Assembly (NCBI RefSeq): GCF_026914265.1
Contig: NC_069134.1
Span: 10,675,258-10,739,257 of the forward strand
DNA: 64,000 nucleotides
DNA from: Mya arenaria
Lineage: Eukaryota; Mollusca; Bivalvia; Myida; Myidae
Direction: 5' to 3'
Shown: positions 35,095 through 48,500 of the stretch, piece by piece
How the letters are laid out: every line of letters begins with the position of its first letter
How positions within the stretch are numbered: position 1 is the first letter of the stretch
The notes under the pieces: model-generated
The model's input: only the letters and a program-made list of their open reading frames with translations
What the model was told of the DNA's origin: nothing
Database searches by the model: none
Program-made: the position numbers and the translations under genes

Positions 35095-37747
35095 CAGCAG
35101 AAACTCACTAAACCGGAACTCCACAAAACCGGAATCCTCGGGATACTGGAATTTTTTCAGAGTCCTGGTTTTCCCCTTCTATTTTCAATGTGAACAAGAG
35201 CGGTCACAGACAGCTATATCCCCCGCCTCATGGGGGCATTTTTTGTAACGAAAGCCAATCAATGGTAAGGGTAGTTTCTCAGGAACATAAGAAATGCGTA
35301 AAATTATGAAAGGGGAATAACTCTTTCAAAAAATGTCAAATTGCAAAAGCCTGATAATATGTGCTGCGTCACTATATAGTCATAAACGCAAGAGGAGTTG
35401 CGAAGAAACCAATTTTAAATGTAAAATAAAGAAAGGGCAATAACTATTTCAAAAATGGTCAAAACCGCGAAAGACCGACAATATGCGCTGCTTCACTTTA
35501 TGGTCATCAATCTGTGAAAGTTTGGTAGAAATCGCATGAAAAACGTAAAGGGAGTTGAGAAGAAACCAATTTTAAATGTAAAATAAGCAAAGGGCAATAA
35601 CTCTTTCAAAAATGGTCAAATCAGGAAAGCCCGACAATATGTGCTGCTTCATTTTAGGATCATCAATCTGTGAAAGTTTGGTAGAAATCACATGAAAAAC
35701 GTAAGAGCAGTTGCGAAGAAACCAATTTTAAATGTAAAATAAGCAAAGGGCAATAACTCATTCAAAAATAGTCGAATCAGGAAAGCCGGACAATATGCGC
35801 TGCTTTACTTAATGATAGTCAATCTGTGAAAGTTTGGTAGAAATCGTATGAAAAACGTAAGAGGAGTTGAAAAGAAACCAATTTTAAATGTAAAATAAGC
35901 AAAGGGCAATAACTCTTTCAAAAATGGTCAAATAAGAAAAGCCTGACAATATGCACTGCTTCACTTTATGATCATCAATTTGTGAAAGTTTGGTAGAAAT
36001 CGCATGAAAAACGTAAGAGAAGTTGCGAAGAAACCAATTTTAAATGTAAAATAAGCTGAGGGCAATAACTCTTTAAAAAATGGTCAAATCAGGAAAGCCC
36101 GACTATATGCGCTGCTTCACTTTATGATCATCAATCTGTGAAAGTTTGGTAGAAATCGCATGAAAAACGTAAGAGCAGTTGCGAAGAAACAAATTTTAGA
36201 TATAAAATAAGCAAAGGGCAATAACTCTTTTAAAAATAGTCGAATCGGGAAAGGCCGACAATATGCGCTGCTTCACTTTATGATCATCAATCTGTGAAAG
36301 TTTGGTAGAAATCGCATGAAAAACGTAAGAGGAATTGCAAAGAAACCAATTTTAAATGTAAAATAAGCAAAGGGCAATTACTCTTTCAAAAATGGTCGAA
36401 TCGGGAAAGGTTGACACCATATGCTGCTTCACTTTATGATCATCAATCTGTGAAAGTTTGGTAGAAATCGCATGAAAAACGTAAGAGGAGTTGCGAAGAA
36501 ACCAAATTTAAATGTAAAATAAGCAAAGGGCAATTACTCTTTCAAAAATGGTCAAATCGGGAAAGCCGGACTATATGCGCTGCTTCACTTTATGATTCTT
36601 TCAAAAATGGTCGAATCGGGAAAGGTTGACACCATATGCTGCTTCACTTTATGATCATCAATCTGTGAAAGTTTGGTAGAAATCGCATGAAAAAGTAAGA
36701 GGAGTTGCGAAGAAACCAATTTTAAATGTAAAATAAGCAAAGGGCAATTACTCTTTCAAAAATGGTCAAATCGGGAAAGCCGGACTATATGCGCTGCTTC
36801 ACTTTATGATCATCAATCTGTGAAAGTTTGGTAGAAATCGCATGAGAAATGTAAGAGGAGATGCAAAGAAATGAATGTGGGACGAACGGACGCACACACG
36901 CACGCACCCACAGAAGCGCACCTACCATTACAATATCCCCTTGCCTTTTCAAGGCGGAGGATAAAAAAAAATCCCTACAAAACCCGAACCCCGGAATTCC
37001 GGACGAAAATTCGAGAAAACGTGTGAGTTGTCAATGTAATTTTACCTGACAAAACCGGACATAATTATATTTGTTCCAACATGTCAAAATGATTTTGTGT
37101 ATTAGGAATTCTCAAATCGCGTGTCACTTTGTTTTGACAGCCAGTGCGTTGTTAAATATTACACCTGTGATGTTGTGTTAACTCGATAATGATGATTGCG
37201 CTGTGGATTGACTGCCGCACGAAAATCAGAATTGTGAAAAGAAAATTGATTGAAACATTAATTTGTTTGTTGCATAAAATAAAGAACTAGAAATGGTTAT
37301 TAAGTGATCATTTTGGAGGGTTGTTTTATCTAAAGACTTCTATGATTGAATCAAATTAGAGCGGTGCGTTAATTAAACTATCAAACATACTTAACAAGCA
37401 TTAACTTACAGATAATCGGATAATTTGTGTGTTTGTTACTCAAATCAAGAACTTTGATTGGTGATGAAGTGGTCATTTTCGCGAGTTGTTTTATTTTAAG
37501 ACTTCCAAAAAAAGATGATTATAAAAATGCAGAAATGTTTAATTATGTTTATCACTTTTGCATATGCTTTAATCATGTCTCAACCTCTGTCTAAACGTCT
37601 AAGAATTGAACTTCCCTTTAAAGGTTAACTCGGTTAATATTTTGAGTAAACTTACTCCGTACATCAAATTTTCACTAAACCGGAATCCTCACTAAACCGG
37701 AAATTTTGCCCAGTCCGGACCTTGTCCGGTTTAGTGAGTTTCTACTG
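35095..37747. mobile_element. pogo/Tc1-like MITE interrupted by a Helentron-like element
   Basis: TA flanks both ends (35093-35094, 37748-37749). Left end CAGCAGAAACTCACTAAACC and inverted right end CAGTAGAAACTCACTAAACC, each followed by GGA. Subterminal copies of CACTAAACCGGAATCC occur near the right end. Sequence of the host element resumes at about 36973 (CCCTACAAAACCCGAACC). No transposase was recognised. Confidence 0.8.
35195..36972 (+). mobile_element. Helentron/HINE-like element with about ten ~156-bp repeats
   Basis: Left end CAAGAGCGGTCACAGACAGC then TATATCCCCCGCCTC; right end CAATATCCCCTTGCC with hairpin CTTGCCTTTTCAAGGCGGAG. The core unit contains AAGAAACCAATTTTAAATGT, AAAGGGCAATAACTCTTTC and GAAAGTTTGGTAGAAATCGC. 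One unit near 36595 is a fused partial copy, a mark of unequal exchange. Inserted in the pogo-like MITE. A CGCACACACGCACGCACC stretch precedes the right end. Confidence 0.75.
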
Positions 37748-37749
37748 TA

Positions 37750-39280
37750 CTACCACCCCATGTACACCCACTGTTAATATTTTCTTAATTGCATGAGGCT
37801 GTCAAATGTTGGTTGCTATAGGCATAGGCAGTCCAAATAAGTGGATGTTGAAAGGATTTTGTTCCTGATTTCTGATGTGCTATATCATTCTGAAGAGATG
37901 ACAAGTATGCGTAAATTCCATCTAACTGATAGAGAGCCATTAATTTGAGGTGAGTAGAGTTGTAAATCTAAACAATTATTTCTGGCTGGCCAAAAAAAAA
38001 AATTCTGTCAGGGAGACACTATACAATACTTCACTTTGAATATAAGCGTTTGGTAGTGTTTGTTTTCAAATTTTAAGAACAAACTGACAATTTAACAATA
38101 CTGGTTGACGGTACATTTCCGAACAGGGCACAAATCCCCAACACCGGCTTAAACACGCGTTTGTTTACCGTGATCGATTATTTGATGATCTAGATCAATA
38201 CAGAGGCTTGCCTTGGTCACACTTGCAAAATTTCATCTTGTTTTGTTAAGTATTTTTCTAAAAAAATGCCATTCAATGTTTTTGGCTTAAAGATCAAAAT
38301 GTAGCACATGGGGGAATGACGTCAGAGGGGGCACGCGCATCTTTAGGTTTTGCAGTTATGTTGACCTACATTCAAGATATTTATAAATAGAAATCACGCT
38401 TTACATTTGAATTGCATGTTTTGAAAAATCATCGGAAACAATAAATTACTTTACTCCTAAGTGTTTATTTAATATAGCAAATTTTTATAATTGTACAGTA
38501 TGACCATGTATTTTCGCTTTGCAAGTGTTCAGTATTTTTGCCCTCCATAGCATAAATTTAAGGGTGATTTACTGTCCATAAACTAAACGATTTTCGACAT
38601 AAAATTGATGACATCGTGAATCTGTACTTTGGCAGATATTGTCACATTAACCAAAGATGTTCCATACGCAATTTTATCTTACTACAACAAAAACTCTCCA
38701 AGAGAATTGTTAAAAACTTCAAGTGTTCGGATTTGTGACCTGAGCCAGTACAGTAACAAAATGGCACTAGCTCACTGCAATGATATTATTATTATTATTT
38801 GATTTTTATATAAGAAATGTGTTGCAACATGTTTGCATCACTTATAAGCTAATAACACATTTAACTCTCAATACTTACGAAATTAAGAATTCTAGAAACT
38901 GTTTTTTTACTAAATATATACATATTTCATAGAAATATTCACAACATTAACAGTCAACAATTGTTTATTTCATGCAATTGTTTAACTGTGTTAAAAGCTA
39001 AACATTCGGATTTCGGATGTGGAACTCAAAGAAAAATTGAAAAAAAGAAAAAGTGTAGCTCGAGTGTTTAGTCTGCAGTTCCTTCCCCTAACACTATCGT
39101 TATCGTTACTGTATGGAATAACAGTAACCAGAGAACCAGAAGAGAATTATTTCATTTCACCTTTGAACCTGGGCCTAAATTTATATTTTTACCGACAGTT
39201 CGTTTTTCAGTCAAAGTGGAATGTTCAACATGTATGAGCATTTTAGGTTTTATTTTGAGTTTGCATGCTGTTCTTCTTTC
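37750..39280. other. Intergenic; one possible MITE
   Basis: Between about 38107 and 38757 the ends carry GGCACAAATCCCCAACAC and, inverted, GTCACAAATCCGAACAC, which may be degenerate terminal repeats of a roughly 650-bp element. Otherwise no gene is seen. Confidence 0.35.
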
Positions 39281-39905
39281 TTATTCCAAATAGGTACAGT
39301 CCACACTCTGGTAGGTCGTCGTACATATATAAAAGAAACTTGCAGGTGCAAACCAAGAACATCTCGTGTAGGTTAAAATATATATATTTACAGTGCAGGT
39401 AAAAACGGTACACAAGACTCGTCGGAGCTGAATGGCCTGCAACCCTGATTTGAAAGTGTCAGGGAGGCGCTGTAAACAACTGACTGGATACCATCTGGAA
39501 AGAAGGAGTGTTGGTACACTATGGTAAACCATGTTCCTTGCGAAAGGTAGCAGGACTTTCTGGTGATGGCCTCCCAAGGTATTTGCTGACATGTGGTTGG
39601 TCAGGGGCATGGCTCTCTGATGGTTGACTCAATGCAATAAATAATAACAGTTTTAGCTTGCGCGCGTCTTTTCTGTAAGGTGGGTCAATGAAGCTTTTAA
39701 AACATATATGGCAGAAGCACTACTGCATGTAGTTCTGTGATGATCTCCAGTTGCACATCTGGCTGATCTGCGCTGGAACATTTTAATTTTGCTAATGTTC
39801 TCTTTGGTATGACGATCCGTGATGATTCTTCCATACTCCATTATTGGGCAGATGAGTGTCTGGTAGAAAAGGTATATATGGATGACTAAACACTTTTGTG
39901 GATGG
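39281..39905 (-). mobile_element. Degenerate LINE 3' fragment
   Basis: Minus-strand frames contain FYQTLICPIMEYGRIITDR, then NISKIKMFQRRSARCATGD, matching the post-reverse-transcriptase block of CR1/Jockey-type LINEs (YKTLVRPILEYASPVWDP, IEKVQRRAARF). A second frame ends RLPDTFKSGLQ, equivalent to the SFKSRL terminus. The two parts are in different frames, so the copy is broken. It differs from the LINE at 17521. Confidence 0.65.
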
Positions 39906-39980
39906 AGTTCAACCACCCGATGGTCCGTAATGTTCCCAAATCTGATCCGTAATGTCCATGGTCCGTAATGTCCGTGACCC
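39906..39980. mobile_element. Solo end of the GGACATTACGGACCAT element
   Basis: GGTCCGTAATGTTCCCAAAT and GGTCCGTAATGTCCGTGACC match the right end of the element at 19567-20728. No partner end is seen nearby. Confidence 0.6.
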
Positions 39981-40031
39981 ATCAAACCAATTATGGAACC
40001 TTTTGCTAGGTAAAGATCACTGTGACCTTAA

Positions 40032-40526
40032 AGGGGCTGTACTCCGTATGATGAAATAACGAAAAAAAAAAAGAGAAGAAAATTGTCAAAACTTGACATA
40101 AACTTGGTATCGATGTGTACAATGCATTGAAACTTACTAACTGAAGTACCACATAGTTTACAATCAATTGATGTTTCGCAGTTTTTTCGTATTTTTCCAT
40201 TAAAAAGATTACTAGGTATGTCTACCTAGTAGAATTAATTCCTTATGCGTGATTGGCTAGTCGATGTTATCACGTGATCTCACCAAGTAAGTATTATATT
40301 TTTAATATTCCAACCATTTAGAGACAGCCTTCGTAACACAGTGGATACAACACTGGAATCCAATTTGGCCGACACCGGTTCGAACCTGGCCTCCGAATGA
40401 TTTTTTGTTACATTTGGGTATTTTTTTTTACAATTACGATATAAAAGAGTAAAACATTTTATTAAATAATTGTCCACTGTCGTTTCAGAAAAACTTTTTT
40501 TGGTGCCAATCTGGTGTACAGTCCCT
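40032..40526 (+). mobile_element. TTAA-flanked MITE, family A, with tRNA-like module, copy 2
   Basis: TTAA at 40028-40031 and 40527-40530. Ends AGGGGCTGTACTCCGTATGA and, inverted, AGGGACTGTACACCAGATTG. Homologous to 33873-34365 along its length. Its right TTAA is also the left TTAA of the next element. Confidence 0.85.
40324..40406 (+). ncRNA. tRNA-like Pol III module inside MITE copy 2
   Basis: Box A TAACACAGTGG at 40334-40344, box B GGTTCGAACCT at 40377-40387, T6 terminator at 40401-40406. It occupies the same position as the module at 34163 but differs from it much more than the flanking MITE sequence does. Confidence 0.55.
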
Positions 40527-40530
40527 TTAA

Positions 40531-40877
40531 AATTGTACTCTCACAGATTGAGTGTTTTGACAACATTTTTATTTTTGTCCCAGAACGAGCCAATTTTTGC
40601 GAAAATCTATGAAAGCCAGTGATATAAGACTGCTGACAAAAAATTAGAACAGAGAACTTCATATTTAAGTTAAAAAAATGATGTTTTATGCCTTTTTTGT
40701 AAACCGTTAGTAACGGTTTAAGCCTTAAAATATTCGACTGGAAATATAAAAATCTGCAATCTGATTTTTTGTCAGCAGTCTTATCTCATTGGTTTGCAGA
40801 TATAAATGCAAAAAATTCTCTTTCCAAGACAAATAATAAAAAAGTTGTCAAAACAATTAATCTTTGAGAGTGCAGCT
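40531..40877. mobile_element. TTAA foldback MITE, family B, copy 2
   Basis: TTAA at 40527-40530 and 40878-40881. Left end AATTGTACTCTCACAGAT (diverged), right end inverted AGCTGCACTCTCAAAGAT. Centre AACCGTTAGTAACGGTTT. Abuts the family A MITE with a shared TTAA. Confidence 0.85.
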
Positions 40878-40881
40878 TTAA

Positions 40882-42417
40882 TGTTTGACCCCAAAATAAT
40901 AAGGGTCCAAATACTTCAAGGTTATTCTTCTCGTAATATTGAAGACCATGACCTGCTGCTTTAAAGTAATTGACCTTTTATAGCATTACAAAATTATTAC
41001 AAAAGTTTACTGTGACCTTGACCTTGACCCTTATCTTAATACAGCATCTACGGGTCATAACAAACCTAGTAAAATTTAAAGAACCTTGAGTGACAATTTG
41101 TATCAGTTATCTTAAACCCTTTTTAGTCTCAAGTAGTCTTTCTGCGCGCTTGTACATGATGCTATGATACCACAGATTCATCATTTTCAAACCTCTGATG
41201 AATGAGAACGTCTTTCTGACACTGACCTTAAATAGTGGTGCATTTTTTGGTCTCAAACTATCTTCTCGTAATTTTCAAACCTTCAGCTATCCATTTGTCT
41301 TTAGTTATATATATCAGAGACCATTACATTGCAGGTCACTGTATTCTTGAACCTTTGAACCCAATATCAACAGGGATTATCTAATTGTCATGACCAACCT
41401 TCATTTGAAATTTCTCGATTTTTTTAGTAATTCATTGGAAACCATTTTTGTTGCTCAAGGTCAGTGTGACCTTGCCCTTTTGGCCTCAATAGGTGCCATC
41501 TGCTTGTCATGGCCAGTATACAAATATTTGAGAGCCCTAGACCTGCTAATTTATGGGATAATGGTCATCTATTGATAAACATCACTGTTACCTCGACCTT
41601 TTTATTTCCAAGTGAAGATGTGAACTTCTTGTCATGGCAAACCTTTTTGTGAGAATTGAGGACCCTTGGTTTAGTTGGTTTGGAGTTATTCATCGGAATC
41701 CAAACAAATAGACACAAGGGCTGTACAGTCCTTTTCATCTTTCAAAGAATTTGTTAAAAGTTGTATTTTTTAAGGCAGCAAATGATATCCTCTTTTATTA
41801 TTTTATATACACATATAATACACAACTACATGTAAACATAACAATATATCAATTATCTGGTGTATACACAATATTATCAGGAAAAACATGTTATGTTAGT
41901 TTTATTTTGCCTTTTTTCCCCATGTTCATTTTTTAAAGATGCTTATCAAAACATTTCAGTAAATAACAGATTAATGCATCCTTTATACATACTAAAGTAA
42001 TTTCATCAAAATTCAACCAGCTTGTAAATTTTAGCTATTATCTAATGTCTAACTGATGCAAGTGCATGAATCTACAGACGTGTTTAGTCAGACAGAGAAT
42101 TCAATTACAAGAAAAGCTTTTAAGATTTTAATAAAGTTTGAATTACATCGGCCAGACTCATTTATAGTTAGTGTAACAAATGTGTGAAGCATTATAATAA
42201 GAGACAGTCATGATCACTTTAAACTGGCTGTGAAAATGCCATACATGATCTAAAAATGAAGGTATACTAGTAACACATTCTAAATACACAACAGTTCAGA
42301 CAGCCAGGCTATTGCTATGACATCATCATGGAGAAAATTCAACTAATAGGAAAATGTACTGGAATGTTAAATGTGATGCATCTGTCATTTACTAACAGTC
42401 TGTATAAACAAATCAAA
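40882..42417. other. Degenerate repeat block, then ATP6V0B 3' side
   Basis: From about 40890 to 41720 the words GACCTTGACCTT, GGTCAGTGTGACCTTG and CTTGTCATGGCCA recur at irregular 150-200 base spacing, consistent with an eroded tandem-core element. The remainder is unassigned AT-rich sequence. Confidence 0.45.
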
Positions 42418-42423
42418 TTTATT
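42418..42423 (-). promoter_or_regulatory. Candidate poly(A) signal of ATP6V0B
   Basis: AATAAA on the minus strand about 150 bases after the ATP6V0B stop codon. Confidence 0.5.
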
Positions 42424-42576
42424 TCCAGGTAACAACTCAGCTACTCTAAAATGAATGTACACATAACAGAAAGTAAATAGTCACAAGAACCATCCAATGG
42501 ATTTCACATCAGTCATAGCTAAAGAAGGAGCATGACATGAAGGATTCTTTGTTCTCTTCTCCAGGTATCCACCTGA

Positions 42577-45500
42577 CTAATCTGTACCTATCTTTGAGCC
42601 TGCAATCTGAAATTCAAAGAGCAATTTGTTGATGAATATTTGAAAGAAAAGGAGAAACAATGTACACCATGGTTTCCTATTGCTTTTTGGTTGCATAAGA
42701 GCATTAGGCTATTTAAGCAATTATGAATCTGTATTTATGCCAAGTACAAACTTTACAAACTATTACGAATACAAATCTATAGCATTCCTTTGATTCTTTT
42801 TGTTTTATAAATCAAGCTATGTATAACCATGTATTCATACAATACTTTCATCAATATAAACTAAGATTCTATGATATATTGAAAATAAATAAATCTGACA
42901 AATCAGCACAAAAACATTGTCGCGAACATCGCAAAATAACAGACTTTTATTTTAATATGAGTTAGTTAAATATACAATACTTTTGAGATTGATTCTTATG
43001 TTATACAGATGCTATATGGTTATCATTTGTTTAAACTTTAATTTGTATTACCTTAAGTTTTTTACAATATTACAGTTTAATCGTTTAAGTATAACATTTT
43101 TTCATTTGCACTGTTGACCTTGTAACTAATCGCTATGAGTCTACCGGTGTTATTCAACGGTGTCATTGCTCCGGCGGAGTTGCACGAATAACACATGAAT
43201 TCGTGCTACTCACAATACTCGTGCACTTCGTGTTTGTTTTGGCGGTAAATAATAGTATAAAAGGCCTTTGTTGGGCGTTTAGAAAAGAGTTAAAAAAAAA
43301 GTTAGAATCAAAAAGAGTTAAAAAGTGAATTAAAAGGAGTTAGAATTAAAAAGAGTTAAAAGTGATTTAAAAGGAGTTAAATAAAAATAATTTAAAAAAG
43401 TTTATAACATCGGACTATCAATTATAAATTGTATTATATGACAAATTGTTGGATTATAATAGTTAGAAGTGTTAACATCTGGAAATAAATTCATTACTTA
43501 CTATTCACTATTTAGGACAATAACTGTGAATTGTTATTGGAATTAAAATTGTTAAAACTGTATAAATAAAGAAGGAAACAGTGAAAAATTGTGTTTGTGG
43601 TCTTTCATAAGGTTAAGACCTAAAATCTAATGTGGCTAAAATAAAAACACCGCCACAAACATATTCAAACATGGATAATTTAACAAACCTGTAGAATAGA
43701 GACAATGACTCCAAACAGGCCGATAGCACTGCCAAAGATTTCAATGATAAGGATTTTCACAAAGAGAGTGGAGTTCTGGGCATCGGCAAGGGCGGCACCG
43801 GAGCCCACGATGCCTACGCAGATTCCACAAGAGATGTTACACACTCCAACAGTGAGGCCAGCCGCAAACATCTTATACCCTGCAATAGCGAGGAACATAA
43901 TAACCTTTAAAACATTATACTGGAAGTCATGACTACAGTGGAATGGTAAAACAGACACACTTTGATATGCTGCAGATAGAATATACAATGCTATGGGATA
44001 ATATACACCTTGATCATATAAATATATATCTTATATTATATTATCAACTTGATCAGTAAAGTTCATCAAACATATTTATTATAATAGTAAATACTAACCT
44101 TTATATTAACATTGATATATACAAATACATGTAACAATGACAATAATGATGAAGACATTCACCTGCTTGGTAACTTTTTAGGACAGCATCTTCAGAGTCA
44201 GTATATTGATTAAAACTCTGCAAAGAAACAATACAAGCAAATACAATATTGTATCATCATCTGAATGGTAACACAGAGACTCCACTAATTACTTTACGAT
44301 GGTAATAGCACAACTTCCAGCAAAGGTTTCTATTATATGTGCTGTATATATTTATACATAGTATATATTATTTATTTGACCCATATAAATAGATAATCCT
44401 CTTCAATATTTCTTTAATATGGACTCCATGCATGGTCAATTTTTCAGGTTATATGATTATGATTTATCTTCAAATCAATAACACTTACTTCTAATATTGC
44501 TTTTGTAATTTTGCTTTATATATTACTGTTTTGAAACTTCTTTTGGGAAAACATGCCAATATATGATAAAGTATATTACCCCAATATTATTTGTTATCAC
44601 AATAGCCATAATGATTCCGTAAATGGCCACAGCTTCACAGAAGATGATACTGATGAGGTTTTTAGTTTTGATTCTCGGAGCCTTTACACCACCACCAAGA
44701 ATACTTGCGCCAGTGGTTAATATTCCCCTGAAAGGCAACAGTATCATTTCTGACAAATGGTAATATAGTAGCATGTAACACTCATATAATTTCTCCAAAT
44801 CTTATAGCTAATAATAATAAATGATTTTTCTGACCGAATTATGACATAGCTTTTGTCTTTCATAAAACAACTATGGTGAACATTTGCGGTATGTTTAAAT
44901 TTGTTTAGTGGGTCAAAAGAAGTACTAGTAGTAGATAAAAACATATTACCAAGTTATTTAAATTAATAATAGTCATACAGTAGCACTTATCTAAACAAGC
45001 AACATCGTTGAATTGATATCCCCCGCCTGATTGGGCTAAGTCAAGGAATGGAAATCAATTGTTGATGAAATATATATATATATGAGTTTGAGTTTGATTG
45101 CAACTGTTTGAAATAAAAAAAATATTGTATATAATGTAACATTTAGAATTGACCAAGAAACCTAGTTTATGACTCCATGTTACCCAGTTCCAAACTAATC
45201 TAAGGTTTCATCAAGGCAAACATTCTGCTATATGCAAAAAATAAAGCCTCTAGAGTGTCCACAAGGTTTTTATAAGATTTGACTCAGTGACCTCATTTTG
45301 ACCCAACATGACCTACTAGTTTCAAACTATTCCAAGATTTCATCAAGGCACTCTAGAGTGTTCCCAAGATTTCTGTAAGATATGACCTAGTGACCTAGTT
45401 GTTGACCCATATGACCCACTTTTAAAACATAAAATTTAACCTAAGAGAACATTCTGACCATGTTTAAACTTAATCAGACCAATCACCATCATAAAATAGT

Positions 45501-48500
45501 TTCGGACAAGATTTTTGAAAGATTAAACCTAGTGACCTAATTTCTTATCACATGTGACCCAGTTTAAAACATGTCGAAGAGTTCATCAAGGAAAACGTTC
45601 TGGTCAAGTTTCATGAATATTAGACCATACATATTGCCTCTAATGTGTTTTTCTAAAATTTGACCTAGTGACCTTATTTTTGACCCCATATGCCCCACTT
45701 TCACAAGTGGTCCATATTTCATCAAGGGGTACATCATGACCAAGTTTTAACATAATCCGACCAATAATTTCCATTCCGGACAAAAAATTCTCAGATTTGA
45801 CCTTGTGACCTAATTTTCGATCATATGTGACCCAGTTTTAAATTGGTCCAAGATTTCATCAAGGAAAACATTCTGATTAAGTTTTATGAATATTTGACCA
45901 TGTATAATTCCTCTTGTATGTTCCAAAGATTTTTCTAAGATTTGACCTACTGGCCTAGTTTTTGACCCCATGTAACCCACTTTTTAAAGTGGTCCATAAT
46001 TTTGAAGGGGGAACATCATGACCAATTTTGAACATAACTTGACCAATCATTACCATGATATGGTTCTGGACAATATTTTTCTAAGATTTGACCTAGTGAC
46101 CTGTTTTTCATCATATGTGACCCAGTTTTATTTACGACCAAGAGTTCATCAAGGAAAACATTCTGATAAAGTTTCATGAATATTTGACCATGTATTATGC
46201 CTATAGTATGTTCAAAAGATTTTTCTTAGATATATATATATATATAATATATATAGTGACCTAGTTTTTGACCCCATGTGACCCATTTTTAAAAGTAGTC
46301 GAGATATGATCAAGGGGAACATTCTGACCAAGTTTGAACATTTTCTGATCAATGCCTTCCAAGATATGGTACCGGATGGAGGGACAGACAGAAGGACGGA
46401 ATGACGGACGGACAGCGCCAAACCAATATCCCCCTCCCGAAATCTTCAATTCGGCTGGGGATAAAAAATAATGAATATTGACTTACCAAGCTGCTCCAAC
46501 AACTGACAGTGAAATAGCCAGACCAATGCCAAGGCACGCCCACATATATGGTGATATGCTGCTCAGTAACCTGCAATTCATACAAAACATGTGAAACTGG
46601 ATTCTCTTTTATTCATAACCAGATTAGTGTTTTTTCTAAGAACAAGTTTTGCATTTTGTTAAGCAGAATTTCTCTTTTGTCTCATGACATTATATACAGT
46701 GTAAAAAATAAGCACAAATTCTTATTTACGACAACTTATATTTGTTCAAAATAAGATGCTTTTGCAAAAGAGAAGAATGTTTCAACATTTTTTGTTTGCA
46801 TAAGATGTTCATGTATTACCATCCTATGTCAAATCTTCCACCTTGCCCAGTCAATATGTAGTAGCCAACTGGAAAAAAAAGATTCCTTCGCTTATACCAG
46901 CTACAAAATACAAATAATTTTAATTCTACTCAGTTCTGCAAATAATTATAGTTATATTTAATCATTATACATCGAATTACAATGTATAACATTGAATTAT
47001 GAATCACGGTTCTGATTAAATATAATAATTATATCTCCCAGGCCCAGTCTGGGTGACAGCATTTAAAGGTGTAGCAATTATAAATATCAACAGTTGAGCT
47101 TGAACAAATCAAGTTTAATTGGGTTTTAATTCAATCCCATATTTGATGGGTAGTTTTGACTTAATAAAAAAACAAGTTTAGTCTATGATTGGAATACTGC
47201 AATTTGCTTTTTACTTTTTAGTTAAAATTTGAGTCCAGGTGAATGCTTTGATTCAAGGCTTTTTGAAAGAATATATATTTATATGCTTTTATATTGGCTT
47301 TCCAAGCTACAGTACTTGGCCACACTAAATGGCATTTAAAGAAACTTATTTATCAAATGGACATTTTCCTGTTTCACTCGGACAGCTGTTAATCCCAAAT
47401 GAAATCACCTTTAAAAACAGGCCTTAATCTTCATTATTTATACCATGTACATGAAGATTAACCACATAACAGGAAGGCGCTGACTAGATCCTCTCAAATG
47501 TTTCTTGCCTATAAATAAAAGTCTTAAATCAGACTGTTTTTAAAATTTCAATTCTTTTTCTTCAAAAAATAAAGTTAAGTGTCTGATGTCAATTAATGAC
47601 AAAATTCATTAAAAGAAAATAAACAAACTAAAGTTGCCTCCCTGAGTGCATACTGAGTGGGTGCTAAGGATAACAGTTTTTTTTTGTTTTGTTTTAATCA
47701 TTCCACAGATATTTGCCAGAACTATATGTAGTTCAATGGAAATCTTTGTTCAATTGCTAATGATCCGAAGGTGGTAGGTTTAAGCTCTACACCAAGTGCA
47801 CTTTTCCTCCAAGGTTTACTTTACTGGTGTCAGAAGTAAAAGGCAAGAGTGCCTGGATTGGCTGAAAGGTTAATGTGGAAGTGTTATGTGGTTGGGCAAG
47901 AACCAGCCACTCTGTTAGCTCACTTGGTTAAAGCACTGTATGTGTGCACACCAGCACGCTTTATGTCCCAGGTAAACTTTATATTGTATTTTAAAATTCA
48001 ATGTCACTAATCTCATTATGTGCATGACAACTCTTAACTATGGAATTAATATAATTAATATAAAATTATCTTCGCTCTACCAGTGGTAATTAAATGTACT
48101 CATGTATATTATATTTGGCTTAACAATATTAAATTTTCAACAGTACTTCAGAAGTCAGTCCGTTTCGCCATTAGTCTAAAATAATAGACGTGTTATACGG
48201 GATTCTTCCAATCCCTAACGTCTAAACTGGAATGTGCAAAAAACGGGGGTGTTTTAAAAATATTGAAATTGTTTTAAGTGAAGTATTTTATGGTTGAAAT
48301 TGATCATAAAGAGTTATATTCATATTTTACCATGTAAGTGAAATGTTATTTTGCACTAAACATGCATTAAAACAAGTTGTTTACCTTTCCAATAAAACGA
48401 AAGTTGACTGACACAGAAAACAATTATGCGAAGGGGAACAACTTGATACAATCTTAATAACTCGGCCTCCTCCGACAAAGCTTCGAGATAGACCTTGTTA

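Noticed and set aside
35380-36880. CRISPR-like array of regular repeats
   Set aside because: The ~156-bp units are directly adjacent with no unique spacers and sit in a mobile element of a eukaryote.
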